Shown here one piece after another: positions 16,878 through 27,016 of a stretch of DNA of 64,000 bases. How positions within the stretch are numbered: the stretch's first letter is position 1; each line of letters opens with the position of its first letter. Source of the stretch: Clostridia bacterium (lineage in GTDB: Bacteria > Bacillota > Clostridia > Oscillospirales > SIG627); contig JAFSGN010000011.1 of assembly GCA_017440805.1 (NCBI GenBank), positions 1 through 64,000 of the forward strand, read 5' to 3'. Below the pieces are notes generated by a model, which saw only the letters and a program-made list of their open reading frames with translations, was not told where the DNA came from and did no database searches. Position numbers and translations under genes: made by a program.

Positions 16878-19544
16878 TTATATTTCGGGGAGGGATTCGG
16901 GGGAAGGGGGCAGTTGTTGGGAAGAGTCCCCGTTTTCCTGTTGGGTATCATCCGGAGTCTCCGGCGGGTTTTCTTCCTCTGCAGGTGTGTCGGAGGTGTC
17001 AGGCTCCGGGTTTTCTTCCTGAGACGGAGTGTCCTCGGGAGTCTCCTCTTCGGGAGGAAGAATTTCATCCATATCCAACACGGCAGAGTTATGTTCAACG
17101 CAATATGAGTTATGCGGACGGGCTACCGGTCCCTGTCCCGCGTTTGTTCCCTCGGGCAGAAGGTTCTGGAAGAAAGGAACAAGGGCAGTTGAGGGATAAA
17201 TGTAGCCTGCAGGAACATCACGGTAAATATAATTTGCATCCTGAACATTAACATCATGGGTGAAGGAACGGTTGTTTTCACGGACCAGCGCCACAGTATC
17301 GCAACATTCGTCGGGGCAGTTTTCGCCTGCAACCGAACCTGTTGTAAAGTCCCACTTGACCGCAACATGAGCAGTACAGGTTTTTGTGGGCATATTGTTT
17401 TTGGTAAACCAACCCATAGCAGTACGGTTTCCGCGGAAATCAAGAGCACAGTTGGGTCCGGGTTTCATTCCCGAATCTATACAATAGGGCATCTGCACAA
17501 GCCCTGAGCAGTTTTCGTCAAAGGTCTTGAGTTTTTCCTCTCCGTTTTTGACTCTTTCCAGAATAGGCTGGTGGACTTTTTTCATTACGATATCCCAGAC
17601 GGTGTTTGCAATAGAACCGTTTGAAATTGTTCGCTGAATGTCATATCCTACCCAGATTCCTGCAGTGTAATAGGGAGTATATCCGCAGAAATACAAGTCT
17701 TTGTTGTCGGTTGTAGAACCTGTTTTTCCTGCCACATTAACACTGTATTTCAAGGAAATACCTGCACCTGTACCGTAGTCTACAACATTTTGCAGAAGTC
17801 TTGTCATAACAGCGGCGGTGTCGGCACTGAGTTCTGCTTCCTGATTGCCTTCGTTGGAAAGAAGAATGTTGCCGTCTTTGTCCACAACCTTTAAATATGT
17901 GCGTGGCTTGGAATAAATTCCGCGGTTGGCAAAAATTGCATAAGCAGCAGTCATTTCACGGGTTGTAACACCTCTTGTAAGACCGCCCAGTACCGTTGAC
18001 GGAGTGCGGTCGGTAAGAACTTTTCCGCTTTCAAGGACAAGTTGGTCAACAAGTGTGGAAATGTGGAAGGTGTCACGCAGAGAATTGAATACATATTCAT
18101 CTCCCAGTTGGAGATAAGTTCTTATGGCGGTGGTATTGTATGAATAAGCAAGTGCTTTGGAAAGGGAAACATGACCGGTGTAAGTTCTGCCTGCATTCTT
18201 AGGCCACGGCTCGTTATTTACAACAAGCGGAGGAGTGTCGTCCAGGCATGAACCGTAGGTGAGAAGTCCGAGTTCAATGGCGGGTGCATATACCGCAAGA
18301 GGTTTCATGGAAGAACCCGGCTGACGCTTACTCTGGGTTGCGCGGTTAAGTCCGCGGTTGATTTTCTTTACTCCGCGTCCGCCTACAAGTCCCACTATGT
18401 CGCCGTTTGTATGGTCCATAATTACCATGGCGCTTTCGGGCTGAAGACCGCCCGAAGCCTTGGGGAAGAAGGTTTCGTTTTCTTCGGCATAAACTTCTTC
18501 AAGAACACCCTGGATATACGGGTCCATGGTGGTATATATTTTAAGTCCGCCTGCAAAAACAAGGTGTTTTGCAATTTCTTCGGTATAACCTTTATAAGTG
18601 ATAAGGTCATCAATTACATCATCAATAACCTGGTCAACAAAGTAGGAATGAATCTGGTTGGCGTCAAAATCTTCTTCCTCATCTGCAAGAACAAGGTCAA
18701 GAGTTACCGCCTCGTTGTACTCTTCCTCGGTAATAAGCCCCTGGTCAAGCATTTCGTAAAGTACGGTGTTTCTGCGTTCACGGTTGTTTTCCGGATTCTG
18801 TTTGGGGTCCCATTTGGTGGGGTACTGGGTAATAGATGCAATGGCGGCACATTCTACAAGAGAAAGTTCGCTGACATCTTTTCCGAAATATTCTCTTGCA
18901 GCCGACTGTACGCCATATTGTCCCTGTGAAAGATATATGGTGTTAAGGTACATTTCCATAATTTCTTCTTTGGAACGGCGTTTTTCAAGGTCAAGAGCAC
19001 GGAGTATTTCCTGTATTTTACGCTGAATGGTGGTCTGGTCCTCTTTGGTGTTGTTCTTTATAAGTTGCTGGGTTATGGTAGAACCGCCGTAAGAGGTATT
19101 GCCTTTGGCAAGTTCCAGAAAAGCACCGATGGTACGGCGGTAGTCCACGCCGTTGTGTGTTCTGAAACGCTTGTCTTCTATGGCAATAAAGGCGTTTATA
19201 AGATTTGTGGGTATTTTGTCGTATGAAACCCATGTTCTGTTTTCCGAGGCATAAAGACGGTCGTCTTCCATCTCTACCCAGTTGGGCGTTCCCTCAATAC
19301 CTGTTTTGTCGTCATAGTAGAGAGAGGTGGAAAGTTCAATATTACTCTGTAAATCGGGAATGTCAAAAGTGGGGTCTATATAGTTTTTAACATATATGGC
19401 AAGAGCAGATGCCATAATTACGCCCGTAATGACTGCAATTATAAAAAGGGTAAAAACAACGCTGAGCGTATAAGTTACAATTTTGGATATATATTTCCAC
19501 ACGGTAGATATTGCGAGGAAGGAAACGCGAAAATTCTTTTTCAT
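16878..19544 (-). CDS. Class A penicillin-binding protein (transglycosylase/transpeptidase)
   Basis: An 888-residue bifunctional peptidoglycan synthase of the PBP1A type. A membrane anchor (about residues 20-50) precedes the GT51 transglycosylase domain with AIEDKRFRTHNGVDYRR and the GGSTITQQLIKN segment. The transpeptidase domain shows the nucleophile motif PGSSMKP, SYN and KTGST. The C-terminal 90 residues are a low-complexity tail of Glu, Pro, Asp and Thr. I start at the ATG with AAAGGTG upstream rather than eight codons earlier. It acts outside the membrane. Confidence 0.95.
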   Translation of the reverse strand: MKKNFRVSFLAISTVWKYISKIVTYTLSVVFTLFIIAVITGVIMASALAIYVKNYIDPTFDIPDLQSNIELSTSLYYDDKTGIEGTPNWVEMEDDRLYASENRTWVSYDKIPTNLINAFIAIEDKRFRTHNGVDYRRTIGAFLELAKGNTSYGGSTITQQLIKNNTKEDQTTIQRKIQEILRALDLEKRRSKEEIMEMYLNTIYLSQGQYGVQSAAREYFGKDVSELSLVECAAIASITQYPTKWDPKQNPENNRERRNTVLYEMLDQGLITEEEYNEAVTLDLVLADEEEDFDANQIHSYFVDQVIDDVIDDLITYKGYTEEIAKHLVFAGGLKIYTTMDPYIQGVLEEVYAEENETFFPKASGGLQPESAMVIMDHTNGDIVGLVGGRGVKKINRGLNRATQSKRQPGSSMKPLAVYAPAIELGLLTYGSCLDDTPPLVVNNEPWPKNAGRTYTGHVSLSKALAYSYNTTAIRTYLQLGDEYVFNSLRDTFHISTLVDQLVLESGKVLTDRTPSTVLGGLTRGVTTREMTAAYAIFANRGIYSKPRTYLKVVDKDGNILLSNEGNQEAELSADTAAVMTRLLQNVVDYGTGAGISLKYSVNVAGKTGSTTDNKDLYFCGYTPYYTAGIWVGYDIQRTISNGSIANTVWDIVMKKVHQPILERVKNGEEKLKTFDENCSGLVQMPYCIDSGMKPGPNCALDFRGNRTAMGWFTKNNMPTKTCTAHVAVKWDFTTGSVAGENCPDECCDTVALVRENNRSFTHDVNVQDANYIYRDVPAGYIYPSTALVPFFQNLLPEGTNAGQGPVARPHNSYCVEHNSAVLDMDEILPPEEETPEDTPSQEENPEPDTSDTPAEEENPPETPDDTQQENGDSSQQLPPSPESLPEI

Positions 19545-19671
19545 AAAATCACCTTTGTTTTCAGCCAAAGTTTAAATTAAGTATTTATATGGATTTTGTG
19601 TTTTTTTCGACCTGTCGGTCAATAATATCATTAAATTATACAACACAATTGTAATGAGGGTGTGACAAACT

Positions 19672-19899
19672 GTGAAGAATTTGTTAAAACTTGCGGGTAA
19701 GAAAATCATTATACTGATTTTAGCCGTGATTATCGGGGTTTTCCTGTGGAATATCAAAGACAGACTGAAAAAACCGGAAAGAGTGGGATACGATTATCAA
19801 AACTGCGACTCCTTTTACGGAGGTTTGCCCGATTACGGTCTGAAAAAGAGGGGAAATATCCTGATAAATCATATTCAGTGCGTGGAAGACAAACCCTGA
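19672..19899 (+). CDS. Small single-span membrane protein, unknown
   Basis: A 75-residue frame starting with GTG. Residues 10-27 form one hydrophobic helix (KKIIILILAVIIGVFLW), followed by a polar C-terminal half with two cysteines. It lies alone between two minus-strand genes, has only a weak ribosome binding site (GAGGG about 12 bases upstream), and I recognise no family. Real but uncertain; expression evidence would be needed. Confidence 0.45.
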   Translation: MKNLLKLAGKKIIILILAVIIGVFLWNIKDRLKKPERVGYDYQNCDSFYGGLPDYGLKKRGNILINHIQCVEDKP

Positions 19900-19934
19900 C
19901 AACAGAATTTGTCATATATAAATAACGGATTTTA

Positions 19935-22900
19935 CTATTTTATTATGACATTCTGTTCCCCGAAAAGTTCCTTCAGTTTGGACAGGACATAGTCGGTAGG
20001 GGAGGTCAGAAGTCCTTTTGCGTGGAGTGCCGAGCCGTTGTCCGCACAGTAGAATATAACCTGACAGTCTCCCGGGAAAATTTCCATAAGGGCACAGGCT
20101 CTTTTAATTTCAGGGCAGTCCCGGGAGGGAATCCTGATATACAGTTTTTTACCGGTTGTTATCTCTTGTTTCGTTTTTTTGACGGCAGATTTCTCAAAGG
20201 CTGTATCTGCAACGCCGTTTTTGTTCTTTTCGGCAGGTAAAACGGCACGGGCGAGTATTTTTATCTCGTCATCTTTGAGGGATATTTCACCGCTTATTAC
20301 CACAACCGCATCTGTCTGAATGTTTTCTGCGTAGGTGTTTGCGGTTTTCGGGAAAACAATAATTTCGCAACTTCCGCTTAAATCCTCAAAGGTCAGAAAG
20401 AACATACGGGAATTGTCTCTGACTATTTTCTGCTTTTTCTCTGTGATTATACCTAAAAGGGTTATAACCTTTCCCTCGCTGTATACACTGTTTTTTGTTT
20501 CCTGGGATTCTTTGATTTCGGATATGGCAACGGTGTTTCTTTTTGATGCACATTCGGTATATTGGTACAAAGGATTGCCCGACAGATAAAGTCCAGTGGC
20601 TTCTTTTTCCATTCTCAGTTTTTCATCATAAGAGAAATCCGATACTGCGGGATAGTTTATGGTGAGAATACCCGAAGAGGAATCGTTTTCCGAGAAAATA
20701 TCCATTTGTCCCGAAACATTTTCCCGGTTTATCCTTTGCATTTGCTCAAGGGCAGGCTCGCAGACCGCCAGAAGTTGAGTGCGTGGGCGTGAAAAACAGT
20801 CAAAAGCACCGCAACGGATAAGACTTTCCACCATACGCTTATTGGGTGAAAAGGGACTCATTCTGGAAATAAAGTCTTCCAGGGAGGTAAATTCCGAGAT
20901 ATTTCTCTGAGAGATAATGTTTTTTAATAAGCCAAGGCCCACATTTTTCACAGCCAGAAGACCGAAGCGTATATTTTTGCCCGAGACGGTAAAGATTGTG
21001 TCACTTAAATTTATGTGGGGAGGCAATACCTGTATTCCCATTCTGCGGCATTCGTTTATATAAAAAGGCATTTTTTCGGTTTGCTCAAGTTGTGAGGTGA
21101 GTATTGCTGCCATGTATTCGGCAGGGAAGTGGCATTTCAGATATGCAGTACGGTAGGCAATAAGGCTGTAGGGAGCGGCGTGGGATTTGCTGAAAGCATA
21201 CTTTGCAAAGTCTGCCATATCGTCAAATATCTTTTCGGCTGCCTCAAGGGAGATGCCGTTTTTCAACGCACCCTCACATTCGCCCTCTTTGCCGTATATG
21301 AAATACTGCCGTTCGTTCTGCATAATATCGGTTTTCTTTTTTGCCATGGCACGGCGTACAATATCGGCTCTGCCAAGTGAATACCCTGCAAGTTTGCGGA
21401 AAATCTGCATAACCTGTTCCTGATATACAATACAGCCGTAAGTGACCGACAGAATGTCTTTAAGCAGGGGAGTTGCGTATTTTATGTCTTTTTTTCTTCG
21501 GTTTTCAAGGTAGACGGGAATTGAATCCATGGGACCGGGACGGTAGAGGGAAATTGCGGCAATAATGTCTTCAAGACAGCGGGGTTTCATAGACATTATA
21601 AGATTTCTCATTCCGCCGGACTCAAGTTGAAAAACCCCCACAGTATGACCTTTTGACAGCATATCATAGGTTTCGGGGTCGTTTTCGGGAATGGAATCAA
21701 TGTCAAATCCGGGCAGTTTTTTTCTTATCATGTCCCGGGCGTCACGGAGAATTGTAAGGTATCTCAGCCCCAGAAAGTCAATTTTCAAAAGTCCCAAATC
21801 CGCAAGAGTATTCATGGGATACTGGGTGATTACGGAATCATCGCTGCCTTTGCAAAGAGGTACATATTCCCTTGTGGGAAGGTCGGTAATAACCACACCT
21901 GCGGCATGAATTGAAAGGTTCCTGGGCATCCCCTCAAGATTTTTTGAAATGTTTATCAGACGGGTAATTTCGGGGGAGGACATATACATCTGTGAAAGTT
22001 CGGGTACTGTTTCCAATGCCGTATCAATAGTCATACCGGGAGTGCGGGGGATTATTTTTGCCACTTTGTCAACATCTGCATAGGGAAGACCCATTGCACG
22101 GCCTACATCACGGATTACCGCCCTTGCCGCCATTGTGGAGAAGGTGACAATCTGTGTCACATGGTCGGCACCGTATTTTCTTGCAACATATTCTATTACT
22201 TCATGGCGTCTTTCGTAGCAGAAATCAATATCAAAGTCGGGCATTGTGACTCTTTCGGGGTTGAGAAAACGCTCAAAAAGAAGGTCATACCGCAGGGGAT
22301 TAATGTCGGTAATTCCAAGACAGTAAGCACAAAGACTTCCTGCACCCGAGCCTCTGCCCGGGCCTACAAAAATGCCGTTTGTTTTTGCAAAATCCACAAA
22401 GTCCCGTACTATAAGAAAATATTCGCAGTATCCCATACGGGAGATAATGCCCAATTCATACTTTACTCTTTCAAGGTATTCGGGATTGTTTTCAAATCCT
22501 CTCTGACTCAGTCCGCAAAGCACCAGGTGTTCAAGGTAACTTTCCGGGTTAAAGCCTTCGGGAATATCAAAAGCGGGAAGAAATGTTTGTGAAAAATCAA
22601 AATCAAAATTGCACATATCCGCAATTTTCACGGTGTTTTCAAGTGCAGATGGATAAGCACTAAAAAGTTGCTCCATCTCCTGTGTGCTTTTGAGGTAAAA
22701 TTCGTCTGTTTCAAAGGCGATACGGTCGCGGTCGGTAATTGTAGTGTTGGTCTGGATGCACATTAAAACCGCCTGACTTTGTGCATCTGATTTGTCGGTG
22801 TAATGCACATCGTTGGTACATACAAGCCCAATATCTGCTTTTTCCGCTATCTTTACCAGTGCGGAATTTACCGTAATCTGTTCTTTGTAGCCGTGGTTCT

Positions 22901-23426
22901 GCAGTTCGAGATAGAAGTTTTCCTTGCCGAAAATATCTTTCATCTGCAGGGCGTACAGTAACGCCTCGTCAAATTCTCCGTTTAGGATATACTGCGGAAT
23001 TCTGCCCGCAAGACAAGCCGAAAGGGCAATAAGTCCCTCCGAGTGTTTTTTCAGAAGGTCAAGGTCGGCACGGGGCTTTGAATAAAAGCCGTCGCAGTAA
23101 GCACTTGACACTATTTTACACAGATTTTTGTATCCTGTTTCGTTCTTGCACAAAAGTACCAGGTGGTAATTTTCCTTGTCAAACTCGTACTGCTTGTCGG
23201 TCATTGTACGGGACGCCATATAAATTTCGCATCCTATAATCGCCTTTACGCCTGCTTTTTGTGCGGCTTTGTAAAAATCCACCGCACCGAACAGAGCGCC
23301 GTGGTCGGTTATGGCAACGGCGGGCTGAGAATATTCTTTTACCCGGTCAAACAACCTGTTTATGCGACAGGCACCGTCAAGAAGACTGTATTCGGTATGA
23401 AGATGAAGATGAACAAAATCTCTCAT
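19935..23426 (-). CDS. dnaE: DNA polymerase III subunit alpha (DnaE)
   Basis: An 1163-residue replicative polymerase. The N-terminal PHP domain begins FVHLHLHTEYSLLDGA; the polymerase active-site region contains PDFDIDFCYERR and GPGRGSGAGSLCAYCLGITD; the tail holds the helix-hairpin-helix and OB-fold parts (ITLLGIITEKKQKIV). Length is normal for DnaE1-type enzymes, and there is no proofreading exonuclease insertion, which distinguishes it from PolC. AAAGGGG precedes the ATG. Its neighbours trxB and a PBP gene do not suggest a shared process. Confidence 0.96.
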   Translation of the reverse strand: MRDFVHLHLHTEYSLLDGACRINRLFDRVKEYSQPAVAITDHGALFGAVDFYKAAQKAGVKAIIGCEIYMASRTMTDKQYEFDKENYHLVLLCKNETGYKNLCKIVSSAYCDGFYSKPRADLDLLKKHSEGLIALSACLAGRIPQYILNGEFDEALLYALQMKDIFGKENFYLELQNHGYKEQITVNSALVKIAEKADIGLVCTNDVHYTDKSDAQSQAVLMCIQTNTTITDRDRIAFETDEFYLKSTQEMEQLFSAYPSALENTVKIADMCNFDFDFSQTFLPAFDIPEGFNPESYLEHLVLCGLSQRGFENNPEYLERVKYELGIISRMGYCEYFLIVRDFVDFAKTNGIFVGPGRGSGAGSLCAYCLGITDINPLRYDLLFERFLNPERVTMPDFDIDFCYERRHEVIEYVARKYGADHVTQIVTFSTMAARAVIRDVGRAMGLPYADVDKVAKIIPRTPGMTIDTALETVPELSQMYMSSPEITRLINISKNLEGMPRNLSIHAAGVVITDLPTREYVPLCKGSDDSVITQYPMNTLADLGLLKIDFLGLRYLTILRDARDMIRKKLPGFDIDSIPENDPETYDMLSKGHTVGVFQLESGGMRNLIMSMKPRCLEDIIAAISLYRPGPMDSIPVYLENRRKKDIKYATPLLKDILSVTYGCIVYQEQVMQIFRKLAGYSLGRADIVRRAMAKKKTDIMQNERQYFIYGKEGECEGALKNGISLEAAEKIFDDMADFAKYAFSKSHAAPYSLIAYRTAYLKCHFPAEYMAAILTSQLEQTEKMPFYINECRRMGIQVLPPHINLSDTIFTVSGKNIRFGLLAVKNVGLGLLKNIISQRNISEFTSLEDFISRMSPFSPNKRMVESLIRCGAFDCFSRPRTQLLAVCEPALEQMQRINRENVSGQMDIFSENDSSSGILTINYPAVSDFSYDEKLRMEKEATGLYLSGNPLYQYTECASKRNTVAISEIKESQETKNSVYSEGKVITLLGIITEKKQKIVRDNSRMFFLTFEDLSGSCEIIVFPKTANTYAENIQTDAVVVISGEISLKDDEIKILARAVLPAEKNKNGVADTAFEKSAVKKTKQEITTGKKLYIRIPSRDCPEIKRACALMEIFPGDCQVIFYCADNGSALHAKGLLTSPTDYVLSKLKELFGEQNVIIK

Positions 23427-23540
23427 GGCTGTCCCCTTTCTTTGAGATATTTAATATTATTTTACCATATAAATGCAGTTTTGTAAATGGCCTGGTTTAA
23501 AAATTGCCGAAATTACGGTATCGGGTACGGATAATTTAAG

Positions 23541-23578
23541 AGAGGATACTTTGTTTTACCAAAGAAATCCTCTCCGCT
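23541..23578 (-). terminator. Hairpin between trxB and dnaE
   Basis: GAGAGGAT-ACTTTG and CAAAG-AATCCTCTC pair into a long stem with one mismatch around a TTTTAC loop. On the minus strand it follows trxB by about 15 bases. The T-run after it is poor (TTAAATT), so it may be a weak terminator or an mRNA-stabilising hairpin. Confidence 0.55.
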
Positions 23579-23592
23579 GCGTGATTATTTAA

Positions 23593-24498
23593 TTAATATT
23601 CCATAAGGTAGTTACACGCCGCAAGTGCCGCAACAGCACCGTCGGAAACGGCGGTTGCAACCTGACGGATACGCTTTGCACGGCAGTCGCCTGCAACAAA
23701 TACGCCCTCAACAGAGGTAAGGCAGTCCTCGCCCGAGGGAATATATCCGTTCCGGTCAAGAGACAGTGTTCCGTTGAAAATTTCGTTCTGGGGAACAAGA
23801 CCGATGGCGGTAAACATTCCGTCAATATCAATGTCATATTCCTTTTCACCGTCAGAAACGGTTATGCGTGTAAGGTCGCCCTCGCCCGAAAGTTTCGTGA
23901 CAACGGTATTTAAAATAACCTCTATGTTGTCTTTCTGATATACTGCGTTCTGCAGTTTTTTTTCGCCTGTAAGGAAGGAAAGATTTTGTATAAGGTACAC
24001 CTTTTTGCAAAGTTCGGAAAGAAGTATTGCCTCCTGCAATGCAGAGTTTCCTCCGCCTATAACCGCAACGGTTTTTCCGCTGTAAAACGCACCGTCGCAA
24101 ACCGCACAGAAAGAAATTCCGTTTCCGATAAATTCCTCTTCTCTCTCAAGACCCAAAAGGCGGTGGGTTGTACCTGTGGCGATTATTACCGATTTTGCTT
24201 TGTATTCGCCGTCGTCGGTAACAACCGTATGAGGTTTTCCGGGAATAAGTTTCAGTGCCGCGGAACACTCGATTTCCGCATCCAGCGACATTGCCTGTTC
24301 AATGAGTTTCTCGGCAAATTCGTTACCGCTTACACTTAAAAAACCGGGAATGTTTTCTACTTTGGGGGAGGAGGTGATTTGTCCGCCGAAAGTGCTTTTT
24401 TCAAGAATAAGCACTTTTTTGTCGGCTCTGCCGGCATAAACCGCTGCGGTAAGACCGGCAGGACCTCCTCCTATTACTATAATGTCATATATTTCCAT
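23593..24498 (-). CDS. trxB: Thioredoxin reductase-type flavoprotein
   Basis: A 301-residue FAD/NAD(P)H-dependent disulfide reductase. The N-terminal FAD site is GGGPAG, the redox-active pair is in CAVCDG, and the NAD(P) site is IGGGNSALQEA. It is separated by five bases from nrdD, whose C-terminus is a redoxin domain, so the likely partner is that domain: TrxB would pass electrons from NAD(P)H to the redoxin for ribonucleotide reduction. Cofactor preference (NADH, NADPH or ferredoxin) cannot be read reliably here. Confidence 0.93.
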   Translation of the reverse strand: MEIYDIIVIGGGPAGLTAAVYAGRADKKVLILEKSTFGGQITSSPKVENIPGFLSVSGNEFAEKLIEQAMSLDAEIECSAALKLIPGKPHTVVTDDGEYKAKSVIIATGTTHRLLGLEREEEFIGNGISFCAVCDGAFYSGKTVAVIGGGNSALQEAILLSELCKKVYLIQNLSFLTGEKKLQNAVYQKDNIEVILNTVVTKLSGEGDLTRITVSDGEKEYDIDIDGMFTAIGLVPQNEIFNGTLSLDRNGYIPSGEDCLTSVEGVFVAGDCRAKRIRQVATAVSDGAVAALAACNYLMEY

Positions 24499-24503
24499 TC
24501 AAT

Positions 24504-26870
24504 TTACACCTTCAACGCCTTTTTTATATCCGAAACGCCCACAAATTTTTCTGCTTTTCCGTCTTTTACAACTACAAAGGTGGGAGCCTGTTTTATTTCA
24601 AGAGAAGAAACAAGTTCCAGATTCTGGTCGCACAGGAGTTTTGTGTACTCAACTCCCGCTTTGTCAAGTACGGCACAGGCTACTTTACAGTTGGGACAGG
24701 TGGCGGTGGTAAACAGATAATTTCCGTCGGAAACTTTCGCACCGGTTTCGGCAGGAGTGTCCTGAGCGGTTGCGGTATTGTTTTTCGCGGTGAGTTTTGA
24801 ATTTTCTATATCGTAAACAAGTCTTTCTTTGTATTCCTGGGTTTTACCGTCGTTCCAGTTCTGAACGGGGCGGTAGTAACCTGTAATACGGCTGTAAACC
24901 TCGGTCTGCTGACCGCATTCGGGACAGGTGGGCTGTTCGCCTACAAGATAACCGTGGGATTTACACACCGAATAGGTGGGAGAAAGAGTGTAGTATGGGA
25001 GTTTGTAATTTTCCGCAATTTTGCGTACAAGATTTGCGGCAGATTTCCAGTCGGGAAGTTTTTCGCCCAGGAAAGCATGGAAAACAGTACCGGAGGTATA
25101 AAGTGTCTGAAGTTCGTCCTGAACATCAAGAGCAGAGAATATATCACTGGTGTAGCCTACAGGCAGGTGAGAACTGTTGGTGTAGTAGGGAGCACCCTCT
25201 TTATCTCCTGCAGTGATAATGTCGGGGAATCTCTTAAGGTCGTGTTTTGCAAGACGGTAAGCAGTGGATTCGGCGGGAGTTGCTTCGAGATTGTAAAGGT
25301 CGCCGTATTCCATCTGGTAGTCGGAAAGGCGTTCACGCATATGGTTGAGAACATCTTTTGTGAACTGCTGTGCCTCTTCTTGTGTAAGGTCTTTTCCCAG
25401 CCATTTTGCATTCAGACATGCTTCGTTCATACCCACAAGACCGATAGTGGAGAAGTGGTTGTCAAAAGTGCCCAGGTATCTCTTGGTATACGGATAAAGA
25501 CCGATATTGAGGAGTTTGCTGATAACGGTTCTCTTTACCTTGAGAGAACGGGCAGCAATATCCATCATCTTGTCAAGGCGGATATAGAAATCTTTTTCGT
25601 TTTCCGCAAGATATGCTATACGGGGCATATTGATGGTAACAACGCCTACAGAACCTGTGGACTCACCGCTTCCGAAGAAACCGCCCGACTTTTTGCGGAG
25701 TTCGCGCAGGTCAAGACGCAGACGGCAGCACATACTTCTTACATCGCTGGGTTCCATATCGCTGTTTATATAGTTTGAAAAATAGGGAGTACCGTACTTT
25801 GAGGTCATCTCGAAAAGCAGACGGTTGTTTTCGGTATCCGACCAGTCGAAAGTGTTTGTAATGGAATATGTGGGGATAGGATACTGGAATCCTCTTCCGT
25901 TGGCGTCGCCGTCAATCATGATTTCGATAAACGCCTTGTTTATCATATCCATTTCTTTCTGACAGTCTTTGTATTTGAAGTCAACTTCTTTTCCGCCTAC
26001 GATACAGTTGAGTTCTGCAAGGTCATTTGGAACGGTCCAGTCAAGAGTAATGTTGGAGAAAGGTGCCTGAGTTCCCCAGCGGCTGGGTGTATTTACGCCG
26101 TAAATAAAGGACTCAATGCATTTTTTCGCCTGGTCGTAGGAAAGGTTGTCGACTTTTATAAAAGGAGCAAGATAGGTGTCAAAGGAAGAAAATGCCTGAG
26201 CACCTGCCCACTCGTTCTGCATAATACCCAGGAAGTTTACCATCTGGTTGCAGAGGGTTGCAAGATGACTTGCGGGGGCGGAGGTGATTTTTCCGGATAC
26301 ACCGCCCAGACCTTCCTGAATGAGTTGTTTGAGGGACCATCCCGCACAATAGCCGGTAAGCATGGAAAGGTCATGAATATGAATGTCGGCGTTGCGGTGA
26401 GCGTTTCCGATTTCATCATCATAAATCTCGCTCAGCCAGTAGTTTGCGGTAATTGCACCGGAGTTGCTGAGGATAAGACCGCCTACCGAGTAGGTAACGG
26501 TGGAATTTTCCTTAACACGCCAGTCGTTAATCTGAAGATAGTTGTCCACAATTGCCTTGTAGTCAACCATTGTTGCACCGATATTACGAATTTTTTCGCG
26601 CTGGCGGCGGTAAACGATATATGCCTTTGCAACATCGCTGTATCCTGCCTTGATAAGAACCGACTCAACACTGTCCTGAATGTCTTCCACAGTAATTTTG
26701 TCATCTTTTATCATGGGGTCAAATTCTGCTACAACCTTTAAAGCAAGAAAATCTATAATGTCATTGTTGTAATGTTTTTCACAGGCGTCAAAAGCCAGTG
26801 TAATGGCGTTGCTGATTTTTTTGATATCAAAATTGGTTATTTTTCCGTCTCTTTTAACAACATTTATCAT
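24504..26870 (-). CDS. nrdD: Anaerobic ribonucleotide reductase NrdD fused to a C-terminal redoxin
   Basis: A 788-residue glycyl-radical enzyme that reduces ribonucleoside triphosphates. Residues 1-90 are an ATP-cone regulator (VVKRDGKITNFDIKKISNAI). The centre has the usual NrdD core, and the glycyl-radical loop RITGYYRPVQNW lies near residue 680, just after a zinc-binding CPECG. Beyond normal NrdD length, the last 75 residues form a glutaredoxin/thioredoxin-like domain with CPNC and the cis-proline QAPTF. Known NrdD types that use a redoxin rather than formate as reductant fit this fusion. The promoter just upstream carries a NrdR box. Confidence 0.94.
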   Translation of the reverse strand: MINVVKRDGKITNFDIKKISNAITLAFDACEKHYNNDIIDFLALKVVAEFDPMIKDDKITVEDIQDSVESVLIKAGYSDVAKAYIVYRRQREKIRNIGATMVDYKAIVDNYLQINDWRVKENSTVTYSVGGLILSNSGAITANYWLSEIYDDEIGNAHRNADIHIHDLSMLTGYCAGWSLKQLIQEGLGGVSGKITSAPASHLATLCNQMVNFLGIMQNEWAGAQAFSSFDTYLAPFIKVDNLSYDQAKKCIESFIYGVNTPSRWGTQAPFSNITLDWTVPNDLAELNCIVGGKEVDFKYKDCQKEMDMINKAFIEIMIDGDANGRGFQYPIPTYSITNTFDWSDTENNRLLFEMTSKYGTPYFSNYINSDMEPSDVRSMCCRLRLDLRELRKKSGGFFGSGESTGSVGVVTINMPRIAYLAENEKDFYIRLDKMMDIAARSLKVKRTVISKLLNIGLYPYTKRYLGTFDNHFSTIGLVGMNEACLNAKWLGKDLTQEEAQQFTKDVLNHMRERLSDYQMEYGDLYNLEATPAESTAYRLAKHDLKRFPDIITAGDKEGAPYYTNSSHLPVGYTSDIFSALDVQDELQTLYTSGTVFHAFLGEKLPDWKSAANLVRKIAENYKLPYYTLSPTYSVCKSHGYLVGEQPTCPECGQQTEVYSRITGYYRPVQNWNDGKTQEYKERLVYDIENSKLTAKNNTATAQDTPAETGAKVSDGNYLFTTATCPNCKVACAVLDKAGVEYTKLLCDQNLELVSSLEIKQAPTFVVVKDGKAEKFVGVSDIKKALKV

Positions 26871-26959
26871 GGCAACCTCCTGAAATATATGTTATAATTT
26901 TAATTTTGAACAATGAATAAGACTCTTAACCCGGATGTCTGAAGCGGGTGAGTAGATAC

Positions 26960-27012
26960 ATTATAACATATATACTGTATAATGTCAATACCTAAAACAC
27001 AATATATTGTGT
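26960..27012 (-). promoter_or_regulatory. nrdD promoter with NrdR box
   Basis: On the minus strand TTGACA (26988-26983) and TATAAT (26965-26960) are perfect hexamers with a 17-base spacer. Directly upstream is ACACAATATATTGTGT (26997-27012), a perfect match to the NrdR box consensus. A weaker, 11-of-16 copy lies about 32 bases away inside the spacer (26965-26980), which gives the paired-site arrangement usual for NrdR. So nrdD-trxB should be repressed when dATP/ATP signals sufficient deoxynucleotides. Confidence 0.85.
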
Positions 27013-27016
27013 TTTT

